Numbered from the stretch's first letter, positions 22,871 to 35,720 are shown. The stretch: DNA of 64,000 nt from Rhizophagus clarus (GCA_015698045.1 BLAL01000206.1:558001-622000), one strand, 5' to 3'. Numbers and translations are program-made. Notes: generated from the sequence alone by a model not told the origin.

Positions 22871-24795
22871 ACTTACTTAAAAGCACTTCATCTAAGTGGA
22901 GATAAAAGTCTTTTAGTAAGTAAAGAACCCTTTTTTCCCATCGGGATCGGGACATGACCGAAGTAGTAAGATTTGTTCTTTTGTTTCAATTTTGATTATG
23001 CACAATTTTGATCATGAGAACCACTTAATAGTAGTTTTTTAGTTGCGGAAACTCTAATTTAGGTTAACTCATTTTTTAATAATGGCCTTCACCAGATAAT
23101 GTACTGTACTATTTTTAATTTTTCTATAAACGAATTTTACCGTATTAACAAAGAATACATATATATCAAAATCGGGATGATTCCGAAGTCAATCATAACT
23201 TCCCACTAAATGAATTTGTGAATTAAAGTAAGTATATGTCAATAATCCGACTTCACTATTATGTATACCCTTTGGACTTAGACGAATATTGTATATTACA
23301 AATTTTTTTGGCATGTATTTTTCCATTTGCTTTGAATATTTCGTTTTGAAATATCCTTTAATTATTCCTCCTAAAATAGATTTTTCAAAATTTTTCAGAT
23401 GTTAAATTTTAATAAAAACAAGTCTAAAACCGATTTAGAATATATATTTAAAATAGGGTTAAGGTTTGGTAATAAAGATCGTTGTGTCAATACATATATA
23501 TACTGTGAAACATTTTCCCCTGCAGGACATATGGGAATATTTTCACACGAAGTTTATTGTACGTAACATTAGACATATGACGTTACTTACTATAAAATAA
23601 CAATAGCTTACATTTTTAGAAAAAACAAATGCATATCAGAATATCAGAAAAAATACTTATCAAAAGGAAAAAAATTCCCAATGTGACAAAATATGAGAAT
23701 ATATTATTATTAAGGGGAGTAATATCCGACGAAGATGGAATTTCTTTAAACACCTAATTATCACATCATTATAAAACTGAATAATACAAAATTCTATTAG
23801 TATTATAATTACCTTTGATTTTATAACCAAAATTTATATAATTGCACTCAAGACATCACATTAATTAATTGCCGATAATCAACTTGATGCAATCGTGACG
23901 TCATCTTTTACAATAAATAAAGTGTTAATATAAAGAATGTTACATAATACAAAATGTTCGTGAATTTAGAAAGAAACGCGTTAGAAATGGGGACACTTCT
24001 TAACTGTCATGGTTTGTTTTTTACGCCAATAATTAATTTAATTATTATATAAGCGATTCCTTAATCTTTTTTATTCCGTTGGCGTCTTTCATAAATCAAA
24101 CAAACATCTCATTTTACGTAAATTATGTAAGTTACCAACTAGTTTAAACAACTTCTTTTTGTATTGCACAAAATAAAGCGCGCGTTGTGCGTCTAAGCCA
24201 TATCGGCTTCTGATTTAAAAAATCACCGGTTTTTTTTAAAAACTTATGTATCCAGTAGATCAAATCATATAGCAAGTAGTTTGAGGAATAAGAAACCATT
24301 CAATAATTTATATTTTGTATTAATTATTATAAGAAATTGGATAGTATGTAATACAAGCAGCATTTTCTTCTGTTGTAAATATAGATAAATTATTTTCATG
24401 AGGCTTACAATCTAAGCTTAAATATCGAATCAAACATCTCATCACGCAAAAAAAAAAGTTACTCAACCCTCATGTATGACAATCAATCACTCAATTATGT
24501 ATAAAAATCGTTCATTCTTTGATCAAATGCCCGAACTATTAAAAATAGACAAAATGGAAATAAATAAATATCTTTCTTATTGAACCGCTAAAATTTCTCT
24601 CACTTCTTAATAATGAATTTTCCTTCCCAAATAATTTTACTATTATTCTTATTATTATAACTTCTTTTATAAAAGTCTACCTCTTTAAAATAATTATTAT
24701 TCTGAAATGTTTATGATTTTATTCCTTTGAGTATTTCATTCAAACATAAAAATTAATTCCCAAACTATTAATTGATTCAAACTTACTTAATTCGT
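22871..24795. other. Intergenic, no gene seen
   Basis: No coding sequence recognised. A TGACGTCA palindrome (the CRE/bZIP consensus) lies near 23898, and a TTATATAAG box near 24047. Both could be relics of a promoter for the Argonaute copy that follows, but this is speculation. Confidence 0.45.
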
Positions 24796-27088
24796 GAAAA
24801 GACCAGGTATAAGGTCACGAAGGGGCATTATAAATGGAGGTGCAAGACCTGTATTTGATGGTTCGTATTTAATAATATTCTTCGTACTAAAACGAAGCGA
24901 AATGTTTCTATATACATAATTTCTTAATCGTGTCTAGACATTAGCTTGTATTTAAAAGGTGAAAATGGATATTTAATTAATATCAAATGATTTGTAGGAA
25001 AAAAATTATGTTGGCATACAAGTTATTTCCATTTACAAGTTATTTTGGTCAAACTGCAACCTTCGATGTAAATACTATTTTTTATTTCTTTTGGCCTTCG
25101 AAATCTTTTTTTTTTAAAAAAAAGTCTGAAATTAAAAAAAAAGTTTACTAATTTATACTTAACAAAATTAGGTAAAACTAGAAAGAACAACGAATACTAA
25201 ACGTGTACCACGAGAATTCAAAATTAAAAAATTAGAAGAGATATTAATTCAGAAGAATTGTATCAATTGCCAAATAGGTAAGTTTTTGTTATTTCTTTTC
25301 TTTTTTTTTTTTAGTAAAATAATTCTCATAATGGATTATAATCATATTTATGTGTAATTAGCGATAACGGCGATTGGTCATAAGGCGTCTGCAATACCTT
25401 TACATCCCAGGGTGCTCAACCTATCACCGGGGTGCAAGGGTATTATCAATCAGCGCGTCTCATAAGAGGAATAATTATGGTTAAACTGGTTCTAAGCATA
25501 ACCGCTTATACGAAAGTGGTCCACTTATTCAAATTATTATGAAAATATTGGGTCAAAGATCTCCCGATGATCTACGTAGAGTCTTATCTGATAAAGACCG
25601 TCAAATAGTTGTGAAAATAACTTTATTGAAAAATTAACTCCAACTACCGTTTCTCATACCACATTTGAAAAAGATAGAAATTCCATCGATGATTTTTTTT
25701 TTTTTGAAAAATATTAACCAATTTACAAGAACTTCAAAAACTTAAATCTAAACCTTACGATAAAGAAATACAATCGACGATTAGTATATCCATTCCTTCC
25801 TTACGTTTGTTGTAATAAGGAATATTTATCTTCTCCTTGAAGTATGCGAAGTGTAACAGAGCAACGACATGCGAAAATTGAATAAAAGACAAAAAGATGA
25901 AATGATGGTTTTATTGTCCTGTTCATGTGAATAGGATCCGAAATGGTCTTAGTATATTAAACTATCAAGCTGATGAGTACCTTCAACAGTGATGAGAATA
26001 TTAAATGAAATAGCTGTGTTAAGTTTGAAATATGGTTATTGTATGATCATAATTATATCTTCAATAGCGTGAACTTCATCTTACAGGTGGAAACTAGAGT
26101 TTTTCCCTACCAACAATTCAATACTACCCGCATCAAGAGAACACCACGGAATTTACGAGACCAAAGAGTAGCAATTGGGGCAACCTTCGGTTCATGGGCT
26201 GTTTTGGTTTTTTTTTAAGCCCTACGTATTATCTGATCAAGCTATTACTGCATTCATAAGAGAATTATAAACACATGTCAAGATACGAGAATGATAATTT
26301 AAAAATTTTAACCTAGACGGGTCTCAGAAGGCCATTTTGAAAATATATTTAGGAATGAAATAAGCGCAATTATAGGTACTTATTATACACCATTCATGCT
26401 TTTCGTGATTTACTCTAACCAATTTTAATTACTTTAGGCTCTTAGGAAAATTATAAACCTTCGATCACGTTCGTTGTGGTACAGGAGCGACACCACATGG
26501 TTTTCTCCAACAGATAGATAGGCGTGATCCCCGATAGAACGAAAAATTGTCCTCCTGGAACAGTGGTTGATTCGCAAATTACGCATTCATTCGAGTTCAA
26601 CTTATGTAAGTAATTAATCTTGCCTATAATTATACAAAATCTAAAGCATATTCCTAAATGATTTTAAATTCTTATCAGCTATTGAGGACCTCCCGACCGG
26701 CTTATTATTACGTTTTATTTGACGAGAAAGGCTTTAATGCGGATTCGTAAGTTACTTTAATTTTAGCTTTAATAAATTAAATATACATAACTAATTTATG
26801 TATTTAATAATTTAGGCTACAAGCGTTATCATACAATCCATGTGTATATATGCGTGTTGTACGCGTTTTGTATCTTTGGTAAAATTTTAAATTGGCATTT
26901 GTTAATATTGTATGCCGTAATAATAATAATTGTCCTATATTTAAATAGGTCCTCCGATTTATTATGCCCAATCAATCTCCACGCACGCGATGATCTTTTA
27001 ATATAGTGAAACGGAATCGTCCGAAGAAGGCGGCCAAGATAAAACCGGAGCTACAAAGGGTAAATTATAGGTTATGTACTTTGCATAA
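24796..27088 (+). pseudogene. Argonaute pseudogene
   Basis: Remains of an RNA-silencing Argonaute, collinear with the family but with internal deletions, shifted frames and stops. In order: KRPG..S.RG N-terminal motif (24796-24830), GARPVFDG (24840), YKLFPF and GQTATFDV (25015-25070), PREFKIKKLEEI (25220), GVQGYYQSAR (25430), GPLIQIIMKILG then DLRRVLSDKDR (25515-25605, linker before PAZ), TPRNLRDQRVAIGATFGSWA (26135-26200, linker 2/MID), VSEGHFENIFRNEISAI (26320), YKPSITFVVVQERHH (26465), GTVVDSQITHSFEFN (26560), TSRPAYYYVLFDEKGFNAD (26690), PPIYYAQ (26952) and a C-terminal VMYFA followed by a stop at 27086. Most of PAZ, MID and the first two thirds of PIWI are gone, and the final catalytic His (YYAH) reads Gln. 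Intron-like gaps survive, so it is a genomic duplicate and not a retrocopy. Confidence 0.88.
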
Positions 27089-27972
27089 CTTACTGTACTT
27101 AAAACGAAGCTATCATTAATAATATAACAAAGCAAGAAAAATTTTAAATAAAAAAAAATGTTACATTTCAAAATTATTTAGTTTAAATGATATTTTATAT
27201 TGTTACCTTTTTTATTTGTAAGACAACAGTAATTTCAAAAACAGAAAGAAAAAAAATAAATTTTTTATTTAAAGAGATTGTGATACATCAAAGATAATTA
27301 ACTTAGCGTGCATGTAAAAATATCATTTTGGAAGTTTAAACGCCATTTTTTTTTGCTACTTCAAAAAAAAGAATTTGGGTTTAAAAAAAATTCAAGGAAA
27401 AAAAGTTAATCGCCTATCGACTCTGTATAGAACTTTTCCAAATTATGGCATTGTGTGAAAAAATATTTTTTGTACTCGTTTTAGGCTCGCAATATATGAA
27501 TCTAGGTAACGGTCACGTGATTGTCGCAAATTAAAATTTGTAAAATTAATAATGTATTTGAAGCTATGAAATTTAATTCTAAGAATTTTTTGATAATAAT
27601 AATGTATATACATTACGTGGACAAAAGTAATAGGAATTTTTATACCTATTTCCTATAAATATATATTTTATTTGATCCTAAGTTAAAAATTTAGTGCTAA
27701 ATGCATACCCTTTATATTCTAGCAATGATTTTTTTATTTTGATTATATAAAACAATTTTTTACAGATATATACATATAATTTTTATGCAATTTAAGCAGA
27801 TTTTTTTTTACTATTACAATAAGATCTCAGATATTATATATAGAATTCATAATAATTTTTGCAAATTTAAGCATTTTTTACTCTTTTAAAAATTGATACA
27901 ATTTGTTCAAAATCTAATTTATATTACATTTAAAATTAATTCAATTTGTTAAAATTTAAGTTATAACTTTAA
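27089..27972. other. AT-rich intergenic, no gene
   Basis: Mostly A/T. GTCACGTGAT near 27510 resembles GTCACGTGATGATC inside the right end of the next element, but too little is shared to call a second copy. Confidence 0.5.
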
Positions 27973-28602
27973 GGGTAGAGGGATCGACATGGCTGATCAT
28001 ATGGCTAAAAAAAAAAATCATTTTTTTTTTTACTTCGCTACAAGGAAAACTCACTCAATATTTTATGAAAAACTGTTTAAAAGTATTCTTTAGAAAGCTA
28101 GAGTTTCTGTCTTTCAAATAAACTTTAGTAAAGTATAATACAAATAAGGCTTATAACGAAATATTACACTATGAAGTCGCCATTAAGTTGCGAATCTCCT
28201 ATGGTAAGTTGCGAATCACCTAGAGAACATATCTTCAAATTAACTTTAAACTTATGAAACCTTACAAGTTAATAGTATAATAAAAAAGAATATTTATGTC
28301 AAAAAATCATTGTGCATTTACTTATTCAAATAAAATTTTTTATTAATACCATTTTATTTTTTTATTATTAGTCATATTTGATTTTAAAAGTCTAAATACA
28401 TTCAAAAAGACTAATAGCAAATGGTTAAACACTTTAATAAATAAATGAAGCGCATGTTTATACTCTTTTTAAATGTGTATTTAACAAAATTCATATGGTA
28501 GTTTGCGAGAAATCATAAATTTTGCTCGTTTTGGGTCACGTGATGATCTACATTTTTTAGTCTAAAATCATATATATGTTGTGGTGTAGATACACTCTAC
28601 CC
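27973..28602. mobile_element. TTAA-flanked TIR element (non-autonomous)
   Basis: A 630-bp segment whose ends are GGGTAGAG and CTCTACCC, each abutting TTAA (27969-27972 and 28603-28606). TTAA duplication is typical of piggyBac and Kolobok elements; the TIR is only clear for about 8 bp, so the superfamily is not settled. It contains a direct repeat, TAAGTTGCGAATCWCCTA, near 28190 and 28207. No coding capacity. Confidence 0.65.
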
Positions 28603-29047
28603 TTAAAATTTTAAAATTATAATATAATAAATAAATACTAGTTAAAAATAAGTTTATTTTATAAATATTAGTATCTAATAAATACTAGTTAAAAATGAAT
28701 TTATTTTATAAATATTAGTATCTAATATATATATATAAATATCAAATATACATTACAAATATATTATAAATTTAAAGAATATACTTTATTTATTATTTCA
28801 ATATCCAGTAATCATAAAATAATAAACTAAAGTATATTTGAATTTTTTTGATAAGACAAATTAAATTATAATAGCCATAAGTTTTTAAATATGATAGATA
28901 TTGATTTTCAAAGATTTTGAAAGTTTAAGATAAAGGCCATCCTTATAAAAAATAAAAAAAAAGAATTAATGAAATAATCAGTTTAATTATTTATCTAGTT
29001 TATGATTCTGTAATATTATTATAATATAATAAATAATTCATTATACT
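28603..29047. other. AT-rich spacer with a ~50-bp direct duplication
   Basis: TAATAAATACTAGTTAAAAA and what follows occurs near 28629 and again near 28678, about 49 bp apart. Otherwise AT-rich, no gene. Confidence 0.55.
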
Positions 29048-29454
29048 TAGAGCTCTGAACAGTTCAGTTCAATTTCATTTCAATTCAAGCTGAATCAGAT
29101 CATAAGATTTTACTGAAAGTGTTTTTCAGTTTAAAATCTTTACTAAAACATGTTTTTGAATAGAACTTTACCCAAAAATATTTTCAGTTAAAACTACTTA
29201 CCAAAAACACTTTATTTTGAAGTGTTTTGTTCAGTCCAGTTTGGTTCAGGTTTTTTAAAACTGAAACTCAGAACTGAACCAGTTTTTTTAAATTGTACCT
29301 ATTTTCGATAAATGTTTTTAACTGAAAACTTTTTCAGTTAAAAGTTCTATCTGTAAATAGTTTTCAGTAAAAATTTTAAACTGAAAAACATTTTCAGTAA
29401 AATTTTATGGGTTAGAACCAAAAATGGAACTGAAAACCACAATTTGAAGCCCTA
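29048..29454. mobile_element. hAT-like MITE with self-complementary interior
   Basis: 407 bp with ends TAGAGCTCTGAAC and (inverted) TAGGGCTTCAAA, flanked by 8-bp near-identical direct repeats ATTATACT (29040-29047) and ATTATATT (29455-29462). An 8-bp duplication with a YAGNG terminus fits the hAT superfamily. The interior is almost entirely built from TTTTCAGT/ACTGAAAA motifs in both orientations. No coding sequence. Confidence 0.75.
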
Positions 29455-29890
29455 ATTATATTATATAGTTCAATGCAAAAAAGTTGATACATAAAAATTA
29501 TTACCTAAGTTGGTAGTATTATATAAAAATTGATAAAATCATATGAGTATATAAATTATATAAAAGGTAAAAATAGGTTTAAGCTTCAATTTTATTAATA
29601 AAAAATACTTTTTTTTTCTTTATAGATAACTTGAAATATGATCAAAGCTTTTTAATTAGTAATAAAAAAAAGATATTTATTCATATGTTTTAATATTTTT
29701 TAGATAATTATTAACAATGCTAAAAGCAACATTAGGAATTGTTACTATGCAAGAAAATTGTTATAATTCTTAAAATTAGGAAATAATAGTTATATATACA
29801 GTTGCTAAATATAATAAAAATATGTCCTTACTATAAAAAGTCATAATTAACTAAAAAAAAAATTGGCCACATAATTATTATTAGGAATAA
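29455..29890. other. AT-rich spacer, no gene
   Basis: Short AT-rich interval between the hAT-like MITE and the 10-kb composite element. Nothing recognised. Confidence 0.55.
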
Positions 29891-29924
29891 TTTATTTAAC
29901 GCACCCCTGTGTTATAACGCACCC

Positions 29925-30790
29925 CTTATCACGTGTTTAATTATTTTTATAATCTTAAGCTGTTAAGCACGTTGCAACTTTTTACATATAGGCTGGTTTG
30001 ACTCTATCCGATTTTGTCACATAAAATGCATTTTTCTTAGTTCACGGGGTTGAATTATTATGATAATTGTAAATCTGTAACACAATAAAATAAACTAGTG
30101 ACAAGAGCTGATCCTATATCAATCATAAAATCCTGATGATCTATATTTTTTTCAATGTATTTCGCATCTTCAAAGTTCATTGCAAATTGGTTACAGATTG
30201 GTTTTGAGGAATCGGAAAGAAATCAGCAAATCTAATAAAAAACATATTACGTTATTTATAACAAATAATAAGCTATTATACACTTTATAAAACGTTAAAA
30301 GAACAAGAGAGCACTGTATGGTTTGTAGATTGCAAAAAAATTTGTAGCTAAACTTTCAAAATACCAACTTTTGCTTGCTCAATAAGCATTAGTTTATTAA
30401 TTCTTACTTTCTTTATTATAGGCTTTAATGAATAAATAGTAAACAACAGAGAACAACAGAAGATCTGGACTTTTTTTTAAATAATTATTACATTTACATA
30501 GTTTTTATTCTATTTTAATTCGTTGTAATCCAATTTAAATAGTTTTTGGTTTAAAATAATATTTATGATTATTACTCTTAATTAATATATAATTTTCATG
30601 ATTTTAAACTTGTAAATTAAGATAAAATAATATTTCTTTTTTATTCCTTTGTGCAAAGTATCATTAAATGTTTCGTTATGTTGATCATCATGTGAGATTG
30701 AACCAATAAACATATTTTAACATGCTACCCCCTTGTTATCACATAAGTGATATTATCACATCACGTGGAGTCAAATCGGCCCATATGATT
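29925..30790. other. Left arm of composite, with an inverted-repeat pair
   Basis: No gene seen. GGCTGGTTTGACTC near 29990 is approximately inverted as GAGTCAAATCGGCCCATATG near 30770, so a smaller nested TIR element may lie here. The ends are too diverged to fix. Confidence 0.35.
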
Positions 30791-31050
30791 ATTTTATCAT
30801 TTCGTCTCCAAGAGACGTTCCTATAAAAAAAATCAATAAAAAAACGTTAGAAATGTTCTTAAACAAAATTAACAAAAAAAAAGAAATAAACCCTACCTTT
30901 TTGTCTCCAAAAGTCTCTGGGGTGCTTCAATAAAAAAAAGATAATAAAGGAATGTTAGGGAATGTTCTTAAATGAGATTAATGAAAAAAAAAGAAACAAC
31001 CCTTACCTTTTCATTTCCAGATGTCTCCGAGGACGTTTCAGATATGGCAT
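30790..31050 (-). repeat. ~100-115-bp tandem units with donor-like borders
   Basis: Three diverged units carry, on the minus strand, a GGAGAC-containing block ending AAAAAG or AAAAG just before GTAGGG or GTAAGG (two of the three units). A run of A/T with GTTCTTAAA and CGTTAG separates them. They look like a small repeated exon with donor sites, but acceptors are not convincing. Confidence 0.4.
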
Positions 31051-31370
31051 TTTTTTTCTTGTCTTTTTTCAATTTTGTTTTCATATTTACATTTTTATTA
31101 ACTATTTTTTCTTCTTTTTATAGTTTATCTTTCGTTAATTTATTCCCCTTTTCTTTTTGTTTTCATTCACTTTCTTTTTCATTATCGCTCCTTTTTCCTT
31201 TCATTCTCATGATCGTTTCATCCTTATCACTATTTTGTCCTCATCGTTGTTTCATCCTTATCAATCATCATTTCGTTTTCATCATCAATTATCATTTCGT
31301 CCTTATCATCGATTATTGTTTCATATATTTGTTCTCATCATTTCGTTTTTATCATTAATTATCATTTCAT
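31050..31370. repeat. T-rich satellite unit, left of the Plavaka-like insertion
   Basis: Matches the repeat units that start near 38492 and 38926 (GGCATTTTTT, then TTTATAGTTTATCTTTCGTT, TTATTCCC and CATGATCGTTTCAT). This shows that the Plavaka-like element landed inside this satellite. Reads as Phe/Ser/His- or Asp/Glu-rich low complexity in any frame, so I do not call a gene. Confidence 0.7.
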
Positions 31371-31494
31371 CAGGAAATTTTTTCAGAAGATATACATCGA
31401 TAATTATCACTTTATCGATAAATATCGTATTTATAACTCGATGGTCAACATAATGTGATAATATTCGATAATTATCTCATAATTATACAACGAT

Positions 31495-31925
31495 ATTTAA
31501 CTTTTTCTAAAATAATCGTACTGATAATTTGCGATATTGACAATTATCGAAATAATCTCAACGATGATTTGCGATATTGACAATTATCGAAAATAATCTC
31601 AACGATGATTTGCGATATTGACAATTATCGAAAATAATCTCAACGATGATTTGCGATATTGACAATTATCGAAATAATCTCAACGATGATTTGCGATATT
31701 GACAATTATCGAAAATAATCTCAACGATGATTTGCGATATTGACAATTATCGAAAATAATCTCAACGATGATTTGCGATATTGACAATTATCGAAAATAA
31801 TCGCACTGATAATTTGCGATATTGACAGTTATCGAAAATAATCGCACTGATAATTTGCGATATTGACAGTTATCGAAAATAATCTCAACGATGATTTGCG
31901 ATATTGACAATTATCAAAAATAATC
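31495..31925 (+). repeat. 40/41-bp subterminal tandem repeat, ~10 copies
   Basis: Units of the type CGATGATTTGCGATATTGAC followed by AATTATCGAAAATAATCTCAA, mostly 41 bp and some 40. Two units carry the variant CACTGATAATTTGCG. The array lies just inside the left end of the Plavaka-like element, where CACTA-type elements usually have transposase-binding subterminal repeats. Confidence 0.9.
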
Positions 31926-32022
31926 AAGTTAAATCCATTATTTATTGTTTCATTAATAAATCATAAAACGCACTCATATACAAATGAATACTAAGAATAT
32001 TAATCTAATTTTATTTTACACC

Positions 32023-34902
32023 TTAAAAAATATACGTATTAACAAAATATTCATTTTCACAGTTATTTCTTGGTATAATGTGAACTGACATATCAACCGA
32101 ATCTAAGTAAACACATGTATATTGATCAGTTAGCCATAATCTTGGACAGTCGTATATGATCTCTTCTTCTTGTACTTCTTCATACCATCGTAACAAAGCA
32201 AGATTTACTGGTTCTTTTAAACCTTTTGCAGAAAATTCCAATAATAAAAGTGCCTAAATTTAATTCAGTTAATAACATGTCATCATGACAAAAATCTTAA
32301 TAAAAAATTTTAAGCATATCATATCTTTCCATACCACGCAGTTTCTTCAGAAGAGACTACTACATCACTGAACCATTCATTACCATAAAAGGTTCCTGCT
32401 GTTCGGATAATATCAGTTGATTCAACAGCTACACTAGAATATATTTTAAAATGCCCAGATTCATAATCATATTCTAACTCATTTTCTGTCAAAAACTCTT
32501 CAAAACCTGCATGAAGGTTATTAAACCCTTCTTTATACAGATGATGGATATCGGTGTCTTGTTTTATTTTAGAAACTGTTGTTTCAATTTCAGTAAATTT
32601 GAACTCCCATAAAAGATTTCGAAATCCACTAGATCTCCTTATCGTAGGTTTTTTTTGTTTCAAGGCTAAATATTGACGTCGCACCTATCATATCAAATTT
32701 AAATTAATCGATTAAAATAGATTATGACAAAACAGATCATATAACATTACCGTAGTTAACATTTGTGGAACATAATTTCTTTTATTTGTCATTCGATATG
32801 GAGTTTTAACGCTCTTCTTATGCAAAGTTTCATATGTTTCTGTTGACATCCCATTCATCGAACCATAAAGTCAAATTGACGGAATTACATGATAACGAAG
32901 CACGTGAAGTTTAGGTATTTTACAGCGACTTGGAGAATATTCGGCAAATATCGTTACAAATTCTTGACAGAATTCAGTTATTAACGTCTAGTAATAGTAG
33001 TAATAAATTTTTAAAAAACTGAAATTAAATACTAATTAAAGATTTGGTTTAGAATTAATAATCGATATTTACCTCTAATTCTGTTAACTCGGTATCCGTA
33101 AATGACTCCTGACGCAACTTCATATACATTACCAAATATTTATGAAAAATGTTGCACAGTCTCTTACATGGTATTCCACCTTCTTTATAATCATCGTATA
33201 AATTATCTATAACGAAAATAATCACTTTCATTATATTACGATAATCATTGGCAGTAAATTTAGATATATTTTCCAATCCGTTTTTTAATATTATTAAGCC
33301 TGGATATCATGGAATTGCGCACAATCTGTGGTCCATATCTTTTACTACTCTATTGCTGACCTTTCGGTATAACAATTCACGAGTAAATTCTATGAGATAC
33401 TTTGTTACTCCAAGGTCGAGTAAATGCATACGATCTGGAGCAGTCGCCTCATAAATATTAAAATCGTCAAAATCCCAAAAATAATTAAACTCCTTATGAA
33501 TCGAAAATTCACTTGCTTGATTCTCACTAATAGCTAGTTTCATCTTTTCTGGAGTTCGTAAATCAATATGAGATAATGCCATATTATTAAGATCTTTGTT
33601 ATTTATCAAGCAATAATAACATGGTCGTTTAGAAGTTGATGGAAGATATGTTGCGGTAAATGCTCCTGCTTCCGCCATATCAGCAAGAATAACCGATAAT
33701 TTTGGTGTAAATGGATGTATTTTATTTTGAACAACTAAATACATGTCATTTTGATTCATTATCAGCAATAATAATATTCGGAGACATCTCTGAAAAACGA
33801 GTCTCTGTAATCTTTGGAAAGACTTAGAATTCCTTGTAGTATTATCTTTTGCTTTCAATTTTGGTAAATAACCAACAAGTACTTTAGCGTTAAGTTTATT
33901 TCGCTGCCAATTTGGTATATTTCCGAGTGAAATATATATAGGATGTTCAGAAGTTTTGCCCAGATGATCACAAGTTGTGGAATCGGCGTAGATTATTATC
34001 AATAATAATTTGTTATCGACAGGAATTTTATTTTCCGTGATATACCACCAATTACTTTCGAATTGTTCACCATAAGTCTTAATCAATGTATTGTGATTTT
34101 TATACTTAAAAACAAATTCTTCATTCATTTCGGATTAAAGAAGCAGAACTTTAATTCCATGAATTATCGGTTGATAATAAAAAGAATAATCTTTATCCTG
34201 GAATTTCGTGATAAGGACTTTTTTGAATTTCATATAAGGAAATTCGTTAACATCAAGAAATCTACGACCTTCCTTAGTATTTATTGGTAATGGGTTTTTT
34301 TTGGCCTCTTGTCTGCTTTTATTGATTAACTTAATTATCCTATCACCGCAAGAATTAGATAATTGATATTCCATAACAATTTCCATGAATTCACGATAAA
34401 TGTCGTTCGGCCATTCAGTGTTAGGTGGATGTGTTTTGTCTCTTATTGCATCATCTAGTGTGGTCCCACAAAAATCTTCAGCATTGATAGATAACGAGTA
34501 TGTTAAGTCAACTTCATTATCCTCATTATCGTCGTCATCAAATTCACCACTTTCCTCATCCGACTCATCGTTGTCATCAAATTCCCCACTTTCCTCATCT
34601 GACTCTTCAGAAATTTGTAAATTTTCATGAGATTCTACGGGTTGTTCTAATGTTATTTTCGATTCAGATTCGTCATCTTTCATTGAAAGATCATCATCCC
34701 AGAGACCGGATTCTTCATGATATGGCACTTTTGATACTTCTTTATCATCATCATCCCAGAGATCAGGTTCTTCGTGTGGCATGTTTGATTGAAAGGTTAC
34801 TTCTTCATCTTCGTCAATATATTGATGCTTGTCTGAAATATGTCGTTTTAATGCATAAGTTGACGAAAAAGTACATGAACAATATGAACATTTATAGGTC
34901 AT
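32023..34902 (-). pseudogene. Plavaka-like transposase, decayed
   Basis: Starts most likely at 34902 (MTYKCSYC); the first ~25 residues form a C2H2 zinc finger (CSYCSCTFSSTYALKRHISDKH pattern). An acidic repeat region follows (SDEESGEFDDNDE twice), then the Plavaka hallmark PIIHGIKVLLL, LIIIYADSTTCDHLGKTS, HPIYISLGNIPNWQRNK, a CYYC metal site near SKRPCYYCLIN, and APDRMHLLDLG. Later exons give LITEFCQEFVTIFAEYSPSR, LHVLRYHVIPS, STETYETLHKKSVKTPYR and RLWLTDQYTCVYLD. The frame is broken by stops at ~34135, ~33310 and ~32878 and by a donor at ~32316 that reads AT instead of GT; each fits a C-to-T or G-to-A change. Family assignment rests on these motifs from memory of fungal Plavaka transposases. 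Confidence 0.85.
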
Positions 34903-35274
34903 TTTGAGTGATTTTAGCGATAGTGAACGGAACCAAATTTTATGAAAGTGAATTTGTTGCCTGAACAAAACTAGTAAAAACGGAATTTATTGCCTGAACA
35001 AAACCAAAAAACGATGTAATATATATATTTCATTATTTCAGCTTTACTAGTAGTAGACGACGATCAGTTTTATTAGTAAACAATACAGATATTTTTAGAC
35101 TTTTCTTAATTGTATTGTTGATCTATTTAATTTTTGAGTACAACAATTAAATATGCATCGTTATATCTCGATTAATTGTATTGTTTTGTATTGTTAAATT
35201 TTCAAATAATTTATTTAATTTTGAGTAATTGAAAGAGATCGATACCATTTACTACTATGATTGGATATTTTCAG

Positions 35275-35720
35275 TTAACTAATGTGCATTGTTACCGTAT
35301 CCCTCGAATTTATTTACAAATAATTAATATGCATTGTTATCCCTCGAATTTATTTACAATTAACTAATATACATTGTTATCCCTCGAATTTATTTAATTT
35401 TAGAGTACAATTAACACTAATGTGCATTGTTACCGTATCCCTCGAATTTATTTACAAATAATTAATATGCATCGTTATCCCTCGAATTTATTTACAATTA
35501 ACTAATATACATTGTTATCCCTCGAATTTATTTAATTTTAGAGTACAATTAACACTAATGTGCATTATTACCGTATCCCTCGAATTTATTTACAAATAAT
35601 TAATATGCATCGTTATCCCTCGAATTTATTTACAATTAACTAATATACATTGTTATCCCTCGAATTTATTTAATTTTAGAGTACAATTAACTAATATGCG
35701 TCATTATTCCTTGTTTAATC
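35275..35720 (+). repeat. 138-bp higher-order minisatellite between divergent genes
   Basis: Copies begin AATGTGCATTGTTACCG at 35281, 35419 and 35557, exactly 138 bp apart. Each contains three sub-units of TATCCCTCGAATTTATTT. It sits in the shared upstream region of the two Plavaka-like genes. Confidence 0.9.

Noticed and set aside
31371-31380. Three-base CAT target duplication for the Plavaka-like element
   Set aside because: CAT on the left faces ATG on the right, an inverted and not a direct match, so it is better read as part of the terminal repeat.
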